From Sulfitobacter sp. JL08 (GTDB lineage: Bacteria > Pseudomonadota > Alphaproteobacteria > Rhodobacterales > Rhodobacteraceae), in the NCBI RefSeq assembly GCF_003352045.1, contig NZ_CP025815.1, positions 434,001 through 498,000 on the forward strand: a stretch of DNA of 64,000 bases, given 5' to 3'. A program made the position numbers and the translations under genes. Below are positions 1-16,670 of this stretch, piece by piece. Within the stretch, counting starts at the first letter, position 1, and each line of letters starts with the position of its first letter. The notes under the pieces were generated by a model. That model was not told where the DNA came from. It worked only from the letters and a program-made list of their open reading frames with translations, and ran no database searches.

Positions 1-54
1 GGATCAGCGCACCTTGGGCGTTCAGTGCGCCACAAAAACCAGAGAGGATTGGGC

Positions 55-702
55 ATGCCGCTTGACCCGACACAAACCCGACCTGTGCGTTTTGCGGACG
101 GGACCGAGTATTCCGGCACGGTTTACCTGAACCGGATACTGGATCATCCCAATATTCAGGTCGGGGATTTCAACTATTTCAGCAGCTTTGATCCGATCGG
201 GCAGCCTGCGGATTGTGCGGCGCGTCTGGCCCCCTATCTGTTTGCCGGCGCCCCCGAAAAAATCCGCATCGGTCGGTTTTGCCAGATTGCCCACGGCACG
301 CAGTTCATCACCCAAAGCGCCAATCATCGCATGGACGGGCCGTCCACCTATCCGTTTGCGATTTTCGATCCGGACCGGATTGCCGGGTATCGCCAGACTC
401 TGGCAGCGGGCCGTGACACCGTTGTGGGGCATGATTGCTGGCTGGGTCATGGCTCTGTGATTCTGCCCGGTGCACAGTTGGGAAACGGGGTTATTGTGGG
501 GGCTGGCGCGGTGGTGGCGGGCACCATCCCTGATTACGCGATCGTGGCGGGCAACCGCGCCCAGATTGTGCGGATGCGATTTTCGCCTGATGATATTGCC
601 GCGTTGAACCGGATCGCATGGTGGCACTGGCCAATCGAAAAGATAGCGGCCCATGAAGATGCCATTGTGGGTGGGCGGGTTGACGATCTGGCGCGGCTTT
701 GA
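55..702 (+). CDS. CatB-type hexapeptide-repeat O-acetyltransferase
   Basis: A 215-aa protein of the xenobiotic acyltransferase (CatB/Vat-like) left-handed beta-helix family, which moves acetyl from acetyl-CoA to hydroxyl groups of small molecules. The C-terminal half (about residues 125-180) shows hexapeptide-type repeats, including GHDCWLGHGSVILPGA and GNGVIVGAGAVV, followed by the family's usual IVAGNRAQIVR segment. The His of GHDCW is the probable helix-loop residue. The ATG at 55 is preferred over the in-frame GTG at 25 because AGAGAGGA lies about 7 nt upstream. The natural substrate cannot be told from sequence; chloramphenicol resistance should not be assumed. The gene stands alone upstream of tRNA-Trp. 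Confidence 0.85.
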   Translation: MPLDPTQTRPVRFADGTEYSGTVYLNRILDHPNIQVGDFNYFSSFDPIGQPADCAARLAPYLFAGAPEKIRIGRFCQIAHGTQFITQSANHRMDGPSTYPFAIFDPDRIAGYRQTLAAGRDTVVGHDCWLGHGSVILPGAQLGNGVIVGAGAVVAGTIPDYAIVAGNRAQIVRMRFSPDDIAALNRIAWWHWPIEKIAAHEDAIVGGRVDDLARL

Positions 703-796
703 CGGCTACGGCCGTGGCCGCGTGTTCCGTCGGGCACAGTTCATTCGCCTGCCGCGTGAAAAAGACGGGGCACAGCGGTTTCGGCAAGACTGCCTC

Positions 797-825
797 TTGA
801 TCTTGGATCAGCCATCCCGTACCAG
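797..825 (+). promoter_or_regulatory. Putative sigma70 promoter of tRNA-Trp
   Basis: TTGATC (797-802), 17-nt spacer, TACCAG (820-825). It ends 13 nt before the tRNA 5' end, so the primary transcript would have a very short leader. The rest of 703-838 holds nothing else recognised. The -10 is weak, so this is a positional inference. Confidence 0.4.
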
Positions 826-838
826 CATGCGTGGTCGG

Positions 839-914
839 AGGGGTTTAGCTCAGTTGGTAGAGCATCGGTCTCCAAAACCGAGGGTCGTGGGTTCGAGTCC
901 CTCAGCCCCTGCCA
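839..914 (+). tRNA. tRNA-Trp (anticodon CCA)
   Basis: A complete cloverleaf with CCA encoded in the DNA. The acceptor stem AGGGGTT (839-845) pairs with AGCCCCT (904-910) with one G-T wobble. The anticodon stem TCGGT/ACCGA encloses loop CTCCAAA with anticodon CCA at 872-874. The T-arm contains GGTTCGAGTCC. G911 is the discriminator and CCA is 912-914. It reads UGG. A tRNA-Trp just ahead of secE-nusG is a common bacterial arrangement. No gene or terminator is recognised in 915-1058. Confidence 0.97.
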
Positions 915-1058
915 CGACCACAGGTCAGACCGCGAAACAGGCGCGCCGCCTCATTATTGCCGTAATTTTACCTTAATCAGATTCGCGAACGTGCAGCTGT
1001 TGTTTTGGCTGCCTGCCTGCGTTCTTGTTTCTTTATGGTTCGAGTTGGAGTCTGCCCT

Positions 1059-1619
1059 ATGACCGATACAAATACTGATGAAGCCATCCGAATGCTGTTG
1101 CGCGAAACTGGGCACAGCACCTCCAAACAGCTTGAGTCGCGCAAGAAACTGCCACCGCTGATCGAACCCGAAGCGCAAGGCGTTGCAAAAGACAAAGAGG
1201 CGAAGCCCCGCAGCCGGATTTCCGCACTGGGCCTCAAGCCAAGACATTTTATTCTGATCGCGCTGGTGACAGCGGCGATTATGCGCCCGTGGCTGGTGTT
1301 GTGGGGCAGCCTGTTGTTCTTTGCTCTGGCGACTATCCTCTATTTCTCGCTTGGTCCGGATTTCTGGACCAACAAGATCACGCGCCTTTATCTCTGGTTG
1401 CTGCGCAAAAGCCCTGCGTCAGCTGAAAAAATCAGGCTTGCGGCGCGGCGCACCTCGCGCCGGATGGAAAAGATGCTTGAGAAACTGCCTGCGCGCTGGA
1501 CATCGGGGCTGTATCTGCCGGATTTCGATCCGCCAGCACAGCACGATCCGTTTGATGATCGTCCCGATCCGTTCGAGCGGCTGCAACAGGTGGCAAGCGA
1601 CGTCGAAAAAACAGCCTGA
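1059..1619 (+). CDS. Hypothetical membrane protein upstream of secE
   Basis: A 186-aa protein that I cannot assign to a named family. Residues 1-60 are charged and probably cytoplasmic. Residues 64-98 are strongly hydrophobic, either one long segment or a tight two-helix hairpin broken by MRPW. Residues 100-145 are rich in Arg and Lys. The tail carries two copies of an acidic DPF motif (HDPFDD and PDPFER). The ATG at 1059 is chosen over the upstream in-frame start at 1005 because TTGGAG lies about 8 nt before it and the upstream residues look like translated leader. It lies between tRNA-Trp and the secE promoter. Membrane location is inferred. Confidence 0.7.
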   Translation: MTDTNTDEAIRMLLRETGHSTSKQLESRKKLPPLIEPEAQGVAKDKEAKPRSRISALGLKPRHFILIALVTAAIMRPWLVLWGSLLFFALATILYFSLGPDFWTNKITRLYLWLLRKSPASAEKIRLAARRTSRRMEKMLEKLPARWTSGLYLPDFDPPAQHDPFDDRPDPFERLQQVASDVEKTA

Positions 1620-1712
1620 GTCCGGTTGCCCCGGGATCGTGTCCGGGTGACATTTGTGCCACCTGAACGAAGGGGAACGCGCCTGTCTGTCAGCCATTTC
1701 TGTTTTGCCGCC

Positions 1713-1741
1713 TTGAATTCGTCGCCGTCGCCGGTTACATG
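1713..1741 (+). promoter_or_regulatory. Putative sigma70 promoter of secE-nusG
   Basis: TTGAAT (1713-1718), exactly 17 nt, TACATG (1736-1741), then the GC-rich stretch CGCCCC. Transcription would start near 1748, giving a leader of about 25 nt before the secE ATG. It has the same geometry as the other ribosomal-cluster promoters here. Confidence 0.5.
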
Positions 1742-1772
1742 CGCCCCATCGCTAGCAGAAAGCATACCGAAA

Positions 1773-1970
1773 ATGGCCACGTCGAACCCGTTCCAGTTCC
1801 TTCAGCAAGTCCGCGCCGAGGTGTCCAAGGTTATTTGGCCAACCCGTCGCGAAGTGTTTCTGACCACGGTCATGGTTTTTATCATGGCGGCACTGACGGC
1901 TGTATTCTTTGCGCTGGTTGATCTGATCATTCGCGGCGGGCTTCAGACACTTCTGGGCTACTTCGGCTGA
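1773..1970 (+). CDS. secE: Preprotein translocase subunit SecE
   Basis: A 65-aa minimal SecE, the small subunit that clamps SecY in the SecYEG channel of the inner membrane. Residues 5-25 form the conserved amphipathic helix (FLQQVRAEVSKVIWPTRREV) and are followed by one transmembrane helix (about 28-52). This is the usual short alphaproteobacterial form, without the two extra helices of E. coli SecE. The ATG at 1773 fits the family start; the 49 upstream in-frame codons lie over the promoter. A 223-nt gap (1971-2193) separates it from nusG; I see no gene or clear promoter there. Confidence 0.95.
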   Translation: MATSNPFQFLQQVRAEVSKVIWPTRREVFLTTVMVFIMAALTAVFFALVDLIIRGGLQTLLGYFG

Positions 1971-2193
1971 TCCCGTTCTGGCAGGCGAAAAATGCCGTTG
2001 CCCTCTTGATCATTTTGCAGCGCGGCGTTAGGTGACGGCCTACCTTCAGACAATGGCGTGCTGCGATTCGTGCTGCGCGCCGATTTTTATTGTGGGTGAA
2101 CAGGCGATCATGAACAGGTAACCGCTTGTGATTGAGTGAGAATTTTGGCCCGGTTTGATCCGGAATTGTACAAGAACAAAGGCGAGTTGGCAG

Positions 2194-2727
2194 ATGGCGA
2201 AACGGTGGTATTCGGTTAGCGTGCTCTCGAATTTCGAGAAAAAGATCGCCGAACAAATCCGGACCTCGGTCGCTGAACAGCACCTTGAGGACGATATCGA
2301 AGAAGTGCTGGTGCCAACCGAAGAGGTGATCGAGGTGCGGCGCGGCAAGAAGGTGACGACAGAGCGCCGCTTTATGCCCGGCTATGTGCTGGTGCGCATG
2401 GAGATGTCGGATCAGGGCTATCACCTGATCAACTCTATCAACCGCGTCACAGGGTTTCTGGGGCCGCAGGGGCGCCCGATGCCGATGCGCGATGCCGAAG
2501 TAAATGCGATCCTGAACCGTGTTCAGGAGGGCGAGGATGCCCCAAGAACGCTGATCCATTTCGAGGTCGGCGAAAAGGTAAAGGTCAACGATGGTCCGTT
2601 CGAGGATTTCGACGGTACTGTGGAAGAAGTTGATGACGACAATCAGCGGCTCAAGGTGTCCGTGTCCATTTTCGGACGCGAAACACCGGTCGAACTGGAA
2701 TTCACTCAGGTCACGAAACAATCCTGA
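2194..2727 (+). CDS. nusG: Transcription termination/antitermination factor NusG
   Basis: A 177-aa NusG. The N-terminal NGN domain begins [17 protein letters not shown] and contains the conserved [10 protein letters not shown] and VTGFLG segments; it contacts the RNA polymerase clamp. The C-terminal KOW domain (about residues 122-177, [19 protein letters not shown]) binds Rho or ribosomal S10. The ATG at 2194 is chosen because it begins at the family N-terminus; the 13 codons upstream are not conserved. The 103-nt gap to rplK contains a 6-bp stem-loop (2788-2793 with 2804-2809) just before the rplK ribosome-binding site. Confidence 0.97.
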   Translation: MAKRWYSVSVLSNFEKKIAEQIRTSVAEQHLEDDIEEVLVPTEEVIEVRRGKKVTTERRFMPGYVLVRMEMSDQGYHLINSINRVTGFLGPQGRPMPMRDAEVNAILNRVQEGEDAPRTLIHFEVGEKVKVNDGPFEDFDGTVEEVDDDNQRLKVSVSIFGRETPVELEFTQVTKQS

Positions 2728-2830
2728 GTCGAGCACTGTGGGAGGCGAGGGCATCGCGATGTCCGGACCGAACCACACAACCGTAAGCCACCCCGACGCG
2801 TCCGGGTGGTGTTGAAAAAGGAGAGGCCAA

Positions 2831-3256
2831 ATGGCCAAGAAACTCGTCGGCACGATGAAGCTGCAAGTCAAAGCTGGTCAAGCCAACCCATCGCCCCCCG
2901 TCGGCCCCGCACTGGGCCAGCGCGGTATCAACATCATGGAATTCTGCAAGGCGTTCAACGCCAAGACCGCAGACATGGAGCCCGGTGCGCCGTGCCCGAC
3001 CGTGATCACGTATTACCAGGACAAGTCCTTTACGATGGAAATCAAGACGCCGCCGGCGTCGCATTACCTGAAAAAGGCTGCTGGTCTGACATCCGGTTCC
3101 AAAACCCCGTCGCGTGAGACTGTGGGCAGCGTCACCGTCAAGCAGGTCCGCGAAATCGCCGAGGCGAAAATGAAAGACCTCAACGCAAACGATATCGAAG
3201 GCGCGATGAAGATCATCGTCGGGTCGGCGAACTCTATGGGCATCGAGGTTAAGTAA
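2831..3256 (+). CDS. rplK: 50S ribosomal protein L11
   Basis: A 141-aa L11, which binds the 23S rRNA GTPase-associated centre and is needed for RelA activation. The N-terminal domain contains [19 protein letters not shown], including the prolines that set the N/C domain orientation and the thiopeptide site. The C-terminal RNA-binding domain ends with SMGIEVK. An AAGGAGAGG ribosome-binding site lies 7 nt upstream. One nucleotide separates it from rplA, so the two are co-translated. In E. coli, L1 represses this mRNA; a matching L1 site was not verified here. Confidence 0.98.
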   Translation: MAKKLVGTMKLQVKAGQANPSPPVGPALGQRGINIMEFCKAFNAKTADMEPGAPCPTVITYYQDKSFTMEIKTPPASHYLKKAAGLTSGSKTPSRETVGSVTVKQVREIAEAKMKDLNANDIEGAMKIIVGSANSMGIEVK

Positions 3257-3257
3257 G

Positions 3258-3956
3258 ATGGCGAAACTTGGAAAACGTACAGTCGCGGCACGCGCGGCAC
3301 TCGCTGGCAAGGACAACCTTTCGGTTGAAGAAGCCGTTGCGCTGATCAAAGGCAATGCGACCGCGAAATTCGACGAAACTGTCGAAATCTCGGTCAACCT
3401 GGGTGTTGACCCGCGCCATGCAGACCAGATGGTGCGCGGCGTGGTCGGCCTGCCCAACGGCACCGGCAAAACCATGCGTGTTGCCGTATTCGCCCGCGGA
3501 CCGAAAGCCGACGAAGCCAAGGAAGCAGGCGCCGACATCGTTGGCGCAGAGGACCTGATGGAAATCGTGCAAGGCGGCAAGATCGAATTTGATCGCTGCA
3601 TCGCGACACCGGACATGATGCCTGTTGTGGGCCGTCTGGGTAAGGTTCTTGGCCCGCGCAACCTGATGCCGAACCCCAAGGTCGGTACGGTTACAATGGA
3701 CGTGGCGGACGCAGTGAAAGCAGCCAAAGGCGGCGAAGTGCAGTTCAAGGTCGAAAAGGCCGGAGTTGTGCACGCAGGTGTTGGCAAGGCGTCATTTGAC
3801 GAGGCCAAACTGGTTGAAAACATCCGCGCCTTTGTTGGTGCCGTGTCCAAGGCCAAGCCGACCGGATCAAAAGGCACGTATATGAAAAAGATCTCGCTGA
3901 CCTCGACAATGGGTCCGGGCGTGTCTGTGTCTGTTGATTCTGCAATGGCGGAATAA
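3258..3956 (+). CDS. rplA: 50S ribosomal protein L1
   Basis: A 232-aa L1 of normal length, forming the mobile L1 stalk near the E site. It shows the core [18 protein letters not shown] (about residues 126-143), the family signature that binds 23S rRNA helix 76 and the mRNA site used for autogenous control in enterobacteria. The gene starts 1 nt after the rplK stop. A GC-rich stem-loop follows immediately (3963-3969 with 3978-3984) and may separate L11-L1 from L10-L12 expression. Confidence 0.98.
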   Translation: MAKLGKRTVAARAALAGKDNLSVEEAVALIKGNATAKFDETVEISVNLGVDPRHADQMVRGVVGLPNGTGKTMRVAVFARGPKADEAKEAGADIVGAEDLMEIVQGGKIEFDRCIATPDMMPVVGRLGKVLGPRNLMPNPKVGTVTMDVADAVKAAKGGEVQFKVEKAGVVHAGVGKASFDEAKLVENIRAFVGAVSKAKPTGSKGTYMKKISLTSTMGPGVSVSVDSAMAE

Positions 3957-4225
3957 GGGAAGGCGCGCCGACTGAACGGCGCGCGACCCTGCAAGAATTC
4001 GGCACTTTTTGTGCCGGATAGTTGGGCCAGACGACCGGCCCGGCTTCTGTCCGAGACGGAGGGTGCGGCATCTGCTGCATAATTCCTTCCTGAGATGGGA
4101 AACGAGACATTTTTCGCCTTCGGGTGATTTTGGCCTCGGGACCCTGAAGTTGGACCCGAAACGTTCCGGATCTGATCCGGAACTGAACTGAGCCGGGGGG
4201 AAACCCCCATAATTGGAGTGAAACT
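3957..4225 (+). promoter_or_regulatory. Structured rplJ leader (L10 leader position)
   Basis: This 269-nt gap holds four clear stem-loops: a 7-bp GC stem (3963-3969/3978-3984); an 8-bp stem with a TTTTT loop (3998-4005/4011-4018); a perfect 9-bp stem GTTCCGGAT/ATCCGGAAC with loop CTG (4163-4171/4175-4183); and GGGGG-AAA-CCCCC (4196-4208) just before the rplJ ribosome-binding site. In proteobacteria this position carries the L10 leader, where the L10-(L12)4 complex represses translation. The function is inferred from position; individual helices were not matched to the known model. No clear promoter was found. Confidence 0.6.
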
Positions 4226-4741
4226 GTGGATAGAGCCCAGAAAGAAAAATTGGTCGAGGAACTCGGCCAGATCTTCGAAAGCTCTGGCGTCGTTGTGGTA
4301 GCCCACTACGCCGGTCTGACAGTTGCCGAGATGCAGGATCTGCGCGCGCGTGCACGCGACGCGGGTGGATCTGTGCGTGTTGCCAAGAACAGGCTCGCCA
4401 AAATCGCCCTTGAGGGACAGCCATGCGAAAGCATCGCCAGCTTCCTTTCGGGTATGACCGTTCTGACCTATTCCGAAGACCCCGTGGCAGCAGCCAAGGT
4501 GGCCGAGGACTTTGCCAAGGATAACAAGAAGTTTGAGATTCTTGGCGGGGCAATGGGTTCGAACGCTCTGGACCGGGCCGGTGTTGAGGCCGTATCGAAA
4601 ATGCCGTCGCGCGATGAGCTTATCGCGACAATCGCTGGCATGATCGGTGCACCTGCATCCAACATTGCCGGGGCCATTGGCGCACCTGCTAGCAACATCG
4701 CGTCCATCTTGTCCACGATCGAGGACAAGGCGGCCGCCTGA
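4226..4741 (+). CDS. rplJ: 50S ribosomal protein L10
   Basis: A 171-aa L10, base of the L7/L12 stalk and activator of translational GTPases. The N-terminal rRNA-binding domain begins [17 protein letters not shown] and contains [14 protein letters not shown]. The C-terminal helix that carries L12 dimers is Ala-rich, with a short internal repeat ([11 protein letters not shown] then [11 protein letters not shown]). It starts with GTG at 4226, supported by TTGGAG 7 nt upstream. The structured leader ahead suggests feedback control by L10-L12. Confidence 0.98.
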   Translation: MDRAQKEKLVEELGQIFESSGVVVVAHYAGLTVAEMQDLRARARDAGGSVRVAKNRLAKIALEGQPCESIASFLSGMTVLTYSEDPVAAAKVAEDFAKDNKKFEILGGAMGSNALDRAGVEAVSKMPSRDELIATIAGMIGAPASNIAGAIGAPASNIASILSTIEDKAAA

Positions 4742-4814
4742 GCAACTGAAAGACCGACGGGTGGTTGAAACTACGTCGTTGGAACACATTTAGTAGAAAC
4801 GGAAAGAGCTAATC

Positions 4815-5195
4815 ATGGCTGATCTGAAAAAACTGGCAGAAGAGATCGTTGGTCTGACCCTGCTGGAAGCACAAGAACTGAAAACAATTCTGAAAGACGA
4901 ATACGGTATCGAGCCCGCCGCTGGCGGCGCAGTGATGATGGCCGGCCCTGCAGGTGGCGACGCCGGCGCGGCAGCTGAAGAGCAAACAGAATTTGATGTT
5001 ATCCTGGTCGCCGCTGGCGCATCCAAGATCAACGTCATCAAAGAAGTACGCTCGATCACAGGCCTGGGCCTGAAAGAAGCAAAAGATCTGGTCGAAGCCG
5101 GCGGCAAAGCTGTCAAAGAAGGCGCGTCCAAAGAAGAAGCAGAAGAGATCAAAGGCAAGCTGGAAGCAGCTGGCGCAGAGGTCGAACTGAAGTGA
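4815..5195 (+). CDS. rplL: 50S ribosomal protein L7/L12
   Basis: A 126-aa L12, the multicopy stalk protein that recruits EF-Tu and EF-G. It has an N-terminal dimerisation helix ([20 protein letters not shown]), an Ala/Gly hinge (about residues 36-55) and the C-terminal factor-binding domain with [20 protein letters not shown]. Codon use is strongly biased, as expected for a highly expressed gene. It lies 73 nt after rplJ with AACGGAAAGAG upstream. Confidence 0.98.
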   Translation: MADLKKLAEEIVGLTLLEAQELKTILKDEYGIEPAAGGAVMMAGPAGGDAGAAAEEQTEFDVILVAAGASKINVIKEVRSITGLGLKEAKDLVEAGGKAVKEGASKEEAEEIKGKLEAAGAEVELK

Positions 5196-5227
5196 TCGGT
5201 GCCGGGGCAACCCGGACCTGATGGGAA

Positions 5228-5298
5228 GGCTGGGCACGTGAATGCGTGCCCAGCCGAACCTGTCTTAGCAAGGGCTTTGTGACAAAGCGTTTTCTAAG
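5228..5298 (+). promoter_or_regulatory. Tandem hairpins between rplL and rpoB
   Basis: Two stem-loops lie in the 239-nt rplL-rpoB gap. The first is a perfect 11-bp stem GGCTGGGCACG/CGTGCCCAGCC with loop TGAATG (5228-5255). The second is composite: CTTAG/CTAAG outside GCTTTG/CAAAGC (5264-5298), with a short T-run on its 3' side. In E. coli the same interval holds a partial terminator and an RNase III site that lower rpoBC relative to L12. An equivalent role is inferred from position. Confidence 0.5.
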
Positions 5299-5434
5299 GT
5301 GCGGTTCAATGATCGGGAGGCCTCCGGTGGGACGGAAGCCATGAATAGATCGAAACGTACCGTCTCGTATGGGCGAGATGCCGTAGCCCGACGGCAGTCT
5401 TGTCCGGTGAGAAACAAAAAAGGTGACACCTGAT

Positions 5435-9571
<4,137 letters not shown>

Positions 9572-9624
9572 CGGGTTAATCCCCGTCATCTCACTCTCCA
9601 CGCTCCCAATTCAAGGAATTGAAA

Positions 9625-13866
<4,242 letters not shown>

Positions 13867-13893
13867 TCCGCGCCCCGAACTGAGAAACTTTTG

Positions 13894-13928
13894 CCCCCCG
13901 CATCCACCGTGATGCGGGGGGTTTTCTT
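13894..13928 (+). terminator. Rho-independent terminator after rpoC
   Basis: A perfect 11-bp stem CCCCCCGCATC (13894-13904) with GATGCGGGGGG (13911-13921), loop CACCGT, followed by TTTTCTTTG. It lies 27 nt after the rpoC stop. Confidence 0.92.
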
Positions 13929-13984
13929 TGTCCGAAAAGACGTGCTTTGTAGGCGCGGACACATCTGCACAATTGGGGAACGGG

Positions 13985-14791
13985 ATGACACATAAGACGA
14001 TCATGATCGGCTTGCTGCGGTTTTCTGTCCTGACGCCCACCTATTATTCCGAACGTTTTCCAACACTCGACAAGGCGGCAGAGCACCTGTTTTCCGATGA
14101 CCGGATGGCTCTGCGGTTCCGCCTGTTCGAAAACCTGTGCCTGCCGTCGCTCGTGCAGCAAACCGATCCGGATTTTCACTGCGTTGTGCTGACCGCCGAA
14201 ACGATGCCGGAAGTATACAAAAAGCGGCTGGAAACGCTGCTGGCACCCTATCCGCATATCACCTGCCGGCCGGTCGGGACCGAACGGCATTACCAGTTGA
14301 TCAAACAAGGCTATAAATCCGTCCCGACAGGGGATGCCAGCCACAAGATCCTGTTCCGACTGGATGATGATGATGCGGTTGATCTGGGGTTTGTGGAACG
14401 GACCAAACGTCTTGCCAATGGGTTGCTGGCGCTGGGCAACCCCGATCTGCCAACCGCGATTTCCTTTAACCGCGGCTATTACGCTGATCTGACGGGCGGC
14501 GCGGTTGATGTGTTCGATGCCTGCGAACGCGCGCCCCTGTCTACGGGCACCGCGCTGCTGGCGCCTGTCGGGTTTGCCCGTAACCCTTATCGTTACAACC
14601 ACCGCGCGCTGGCGCAGCACTTTAATCTCTATTCCGATATTTCTATGCCGGGTTTTATCCGGACAATTCACGGTGACAACAAATCCAGACCGACCCAGAT
14701 GGGGATCACACGCAAACAGGGGGATGATGTGATAGATCGCAACCTGCGGCGCCATTTCGCGCTGTCCCTGACCGATCTCAAGGCGCTTTGA
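13985..14791 (+). CDS. Putative rhamnosyltransferase-family glycosyltransferase (copy 1)
   Basis: A 268-aa protein resembling the putative rhamnosyl transferase family (GT-A-like fold). It has the opening IGLLRFSVLTP, a middle segment LCLPSLVQQTDPDFHCVVLT and the acidic motif FRLDDDDAV (about residues 124-132), likely the metal and sugar-nucleotide site. The ATG at 13985 has GGGGAACGGG upstream; an in-frame start at 13928 lies in the rpoC terminator region and is rejected. It abuts the EamA transporter gene with no gap, and its paralogue at 15647-16456 faces it. The acceptor is unknown; cell-surface polysaccharide is a guess. Confidence 0.75.
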   Translation: MTHKTIMIGLLRFSVLTPTYYSERFPTLDKAAEHLFSDDRMALRFRLFENLCLPSLVQQTDPDFHCVVLTAETMPEVYKKRLETLLAPYPHITCRPVGTERHYQLIKQGYKSVPTGDASHKILFRLDDDDAVDLGFVERTKRLANGLLALGNPDLPTAISFNRGYYADLTGGAVDVFDACERAPLSTGTALLAPVGFARNPYRYNHRALAQHFNLYSDISMPGFIRTIHGDNKSRPTQMGITRKQGDDVIDRNLRRHFALSLTDLKAL

Positions 14792-15658
14792 ATGTCTGCA
14801 AACCTTAAAGGCGCGTTGTTCATGATGATCAGCATGGCGGCCTTTACCCTGAACGATGCCTTCATGAAGCTGACGAACGGTGACATTCCCCTGTTCCAGT
14901 TGGTGTTTCTGCGCGGCGTTCTGGCATCGGTTCTAATCTTCGGTCTGGCGCGGTATCTGGGCACGATCCACCTGCGTATCGCGCGGCGCGATTGGGGCCT
15001 GATCGCCCTGCGCAGCAGTGCCGAAATCGGCGCGACCTATTTCTTTCTGACGGCGCTGTTCAATATGCCGCTGGCGAATGTCACGGCGGTGCTGCAGGTG
15101 TTGCCGCTGACCGTGACGCTGGCCAGTGCGCTGGTGTTCAGTGAAACCATCGGCTGGCGGCGGATGCTGGCCATTATCGTCGGGTTTGCCGGAATGTTGC
15201 TGATCGTCCGTCCCGGACCTGACGGGTTCAACATATATGCGCTTTACGCGCTGGGGGCGGTGGCCTGCGTGACTGTGCGCGATCTGTCGACGCGCAAACT
15301 GTCCTCGGGTGTGCCGTCAATGACAGTGACACTGGTTGCGTCCCTGACTATCACAACCGTCGCAGGTCTTGCATCGCTTGGCGCCGACTGGGCGCCGGTA
15401 TCCGCACATAATGCCAAACTGATCGCCGCGGCCTCTTTCTTTATTCTGGGCGGTTACCTGTTCAGCGTGATGGTTATGCGTGCGGGCGATGTGTCGTTCG
15501 TGGCCCCGTTCCGCTATACCGGGCTGGTCTGGGCGCTGGTGCTGGGATGGTTCATGTTCGGCGACTGGCCAACGCCGCTGACGCTGCTGGGCGCGGGCAT
15601 CGTCGTATCGACAGGGCTGTTTTCGCTCTATCGCGAACGGGCGCTGTTACGGCGTTGA
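14792..15658 (+). CDS. DMT-superfamily transporter (EamA)
   Basis: A 288-aa inner-membrane protein with about ten predicted transmembrane helices in two EamA repeats (roughly residues 5-135 and 150-280). The drug/metabolite transporter superfamily exports small metabolites; the substrate cannot be predicted. Its ATG directly follows the stop of glycosyltransferase copy 1, so the two are probably translationally coupled. Its last 12 nt overlap the end of the convergent glycosyltransferase copy 2. Confidence 0.88.
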   Translation: MSANLKGALFMMISMAAFTLNDAFMKLTNGDIPLFQLVFLRGVLASVLIFGLARYLGTIHLRIARRDWGLIALRSSAEIGATYFFLTALFNMPLANVTAVLQVLPLTVTLASALVFSETIGWRRMLAIIVGFAGMLLIVRPGPDGFNIYALYALGAVACVTVRDLSTRKLSSGVPSMTVTLVASLTITTVAGLASLGADWAPVSAHNAKLIAAASFFILGGYLFSVMVMRAGDVSFVAPFRYTGLVWALVLGWFMFGDWPTPLTLLGAGIVVSTGLFSLYRERALLRR

Positions 15659-16456
15659 AAACACGCGCCGCACATGATCGGCGCTGATGTTGTACGTCTC
15701 TTGGAACAGAGCTTCGCCCGCAGCGTCCAGCGGTGCCAGCGTGACGGGCTGCACATTCGGCTTTTGGCGGGAATCGTTAAAATCATTGTGGCCGCGCAAC
15801 ATCATGTCGGTGCCGCTGAACGTCACGGTCGGCATCCGGCGCACAACCGCCTGATGGCTGAAATTCATCACCGACAGATCGACATCGGGGCGAAACATGA
15901 ACCCAAGCCCTGCAGTCCAATAGGGTTTCCGGATCGCACAGGCTGAAATGCCTTCCGGTCCGGGCTGGGCGATGTACCCCTGATTGAAATCAATCGCGAT
16001 ATGGCGGTTGTCACGCAGCAGGCCCGCCACATCGGCGGCCGCCTGGCGAAGCTGCGCGATAAAGCTGGTTGCAACGGCATCATCGTCATCCAGCCTGAAT
16101 TGCAAACAGGGTTCGGCATCAGATTTGCGGACAGAATTGATGGCGTCGCGCATCACCTGCCGGTGCCGGCCCGGCGGATGGGCCTGCACCACCACCTGCG
16201 GCATGTCCGCAACCAGCGCCTCAAGCCGCTGGCGATCTGCTTGGGGCAAGGACTCTCCCATCACGATCAGATAGGTGAAATCGGGATCTGTCTGGGCGCG
16301 CAGGCAGGGCAGGGTGAAGGTTTCGAAAAACCGGAACCTTTCCTCCAACCGAGTTTCATCATAAAGATACGCGATACGGGATTGCAGATCGTCATGTTCC
16401 ACCTGAAACCCGCCAAGTCCGGGATATGAAAAACGGCAAAGCCCGATCACCTGCAT
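15647..16456 (-). CDS. Putative rhamnosyltransferase-family glycosyltransferase (copy 2)
   Basis: A 269-aa paralogue of the protein at 13985-14791. It shares the opening IGLCRFSYPG, the segment FTLPCLRAQTDPDFTYLIVM and the acidic motif FRLDDDDAV (about residues 119-127). Its start near 16456 lies about 90 nt upstream of the str promoter, which fires the other way. The gene is convergent with, and overlaps by 12 nt, the EamA transporter. Sequence identity between the two copies looks moderate outside these motifs, so the duplication is old. Function beyond family level is unknown. Confidence 0.75.
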   Translation of the reverse strand: MQVIGLCRFSYPGLGGFQVEHDDLQSRIAYLYDETRLEERFRFFETFTLPCLRAQTDPDFTYLIVMGESLPQADRQRLEALVADMPQVVVQAHPPGRHRQVMRDAINSVRKSDAEPCLQFRLDDDDAVATSFIAQLRQAAADVAGLLRDNRHIAIDFNQGYIAQPGPEGISACAIRKPYWTAGLGFMFRPDVDLSVMNFSHQAVVRRMPTVTFSGTDMMLRGHNDFNDSRQKPNVQPVTLAPLDAAGEALFQETYNISADHVRRVFSTP

Positions 16457-16545
16457 TTTGTCCGTCGCTCCTGCCTGGGTTTGGTTTAAACCCGCCTATG
16501 TCAACATTGCAGGGCTGTGTCGCGCACGCAAGCGGCGAGGGGCTG

Positions 16546-16574
16546 TTGACAGGGGGTGCGACTCCCCCTATACG
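16546..16574 (+). promoter_or_regulatory. Strong sigma70 promoter of the str operon
   Basis: A consensus TTGACA (16546-16551), exactly 17 nt, TATACG (16569-16574). It is followed by CGCGCTATCTCG (16575-16586), which is also found after the -10 region of rpsM. The GC-rich discriminator is typical of rRNA and ribosomal-protein promoters under stringent control. The predicted leader is about 215 nt long. Confidence 0.85.
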
Positions 16575-16670
16575 CGCGCTATCTCGGAACAAGGGTTCGC
16601 CCTTTCTGTCCGAAATCAGAACTTAAGTGGTCACGATCCGACCTAATGCTGGTCCGATCCTCTGTAAGCC

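Noticed and set aside
55-702. Chloramphenicol acetyltransferase resistance gene
   Set aside because: Family similarity to CatB alone does not show this activity; there are no mobile-element or resistance-island features around it.
2711-4789. 692-codon frame antisense to rplK-rplA-rplJ
   Set aside because: Crosses three certain ribosomal genes and their leader; low-complexity Ser/Arg/Thr composition.
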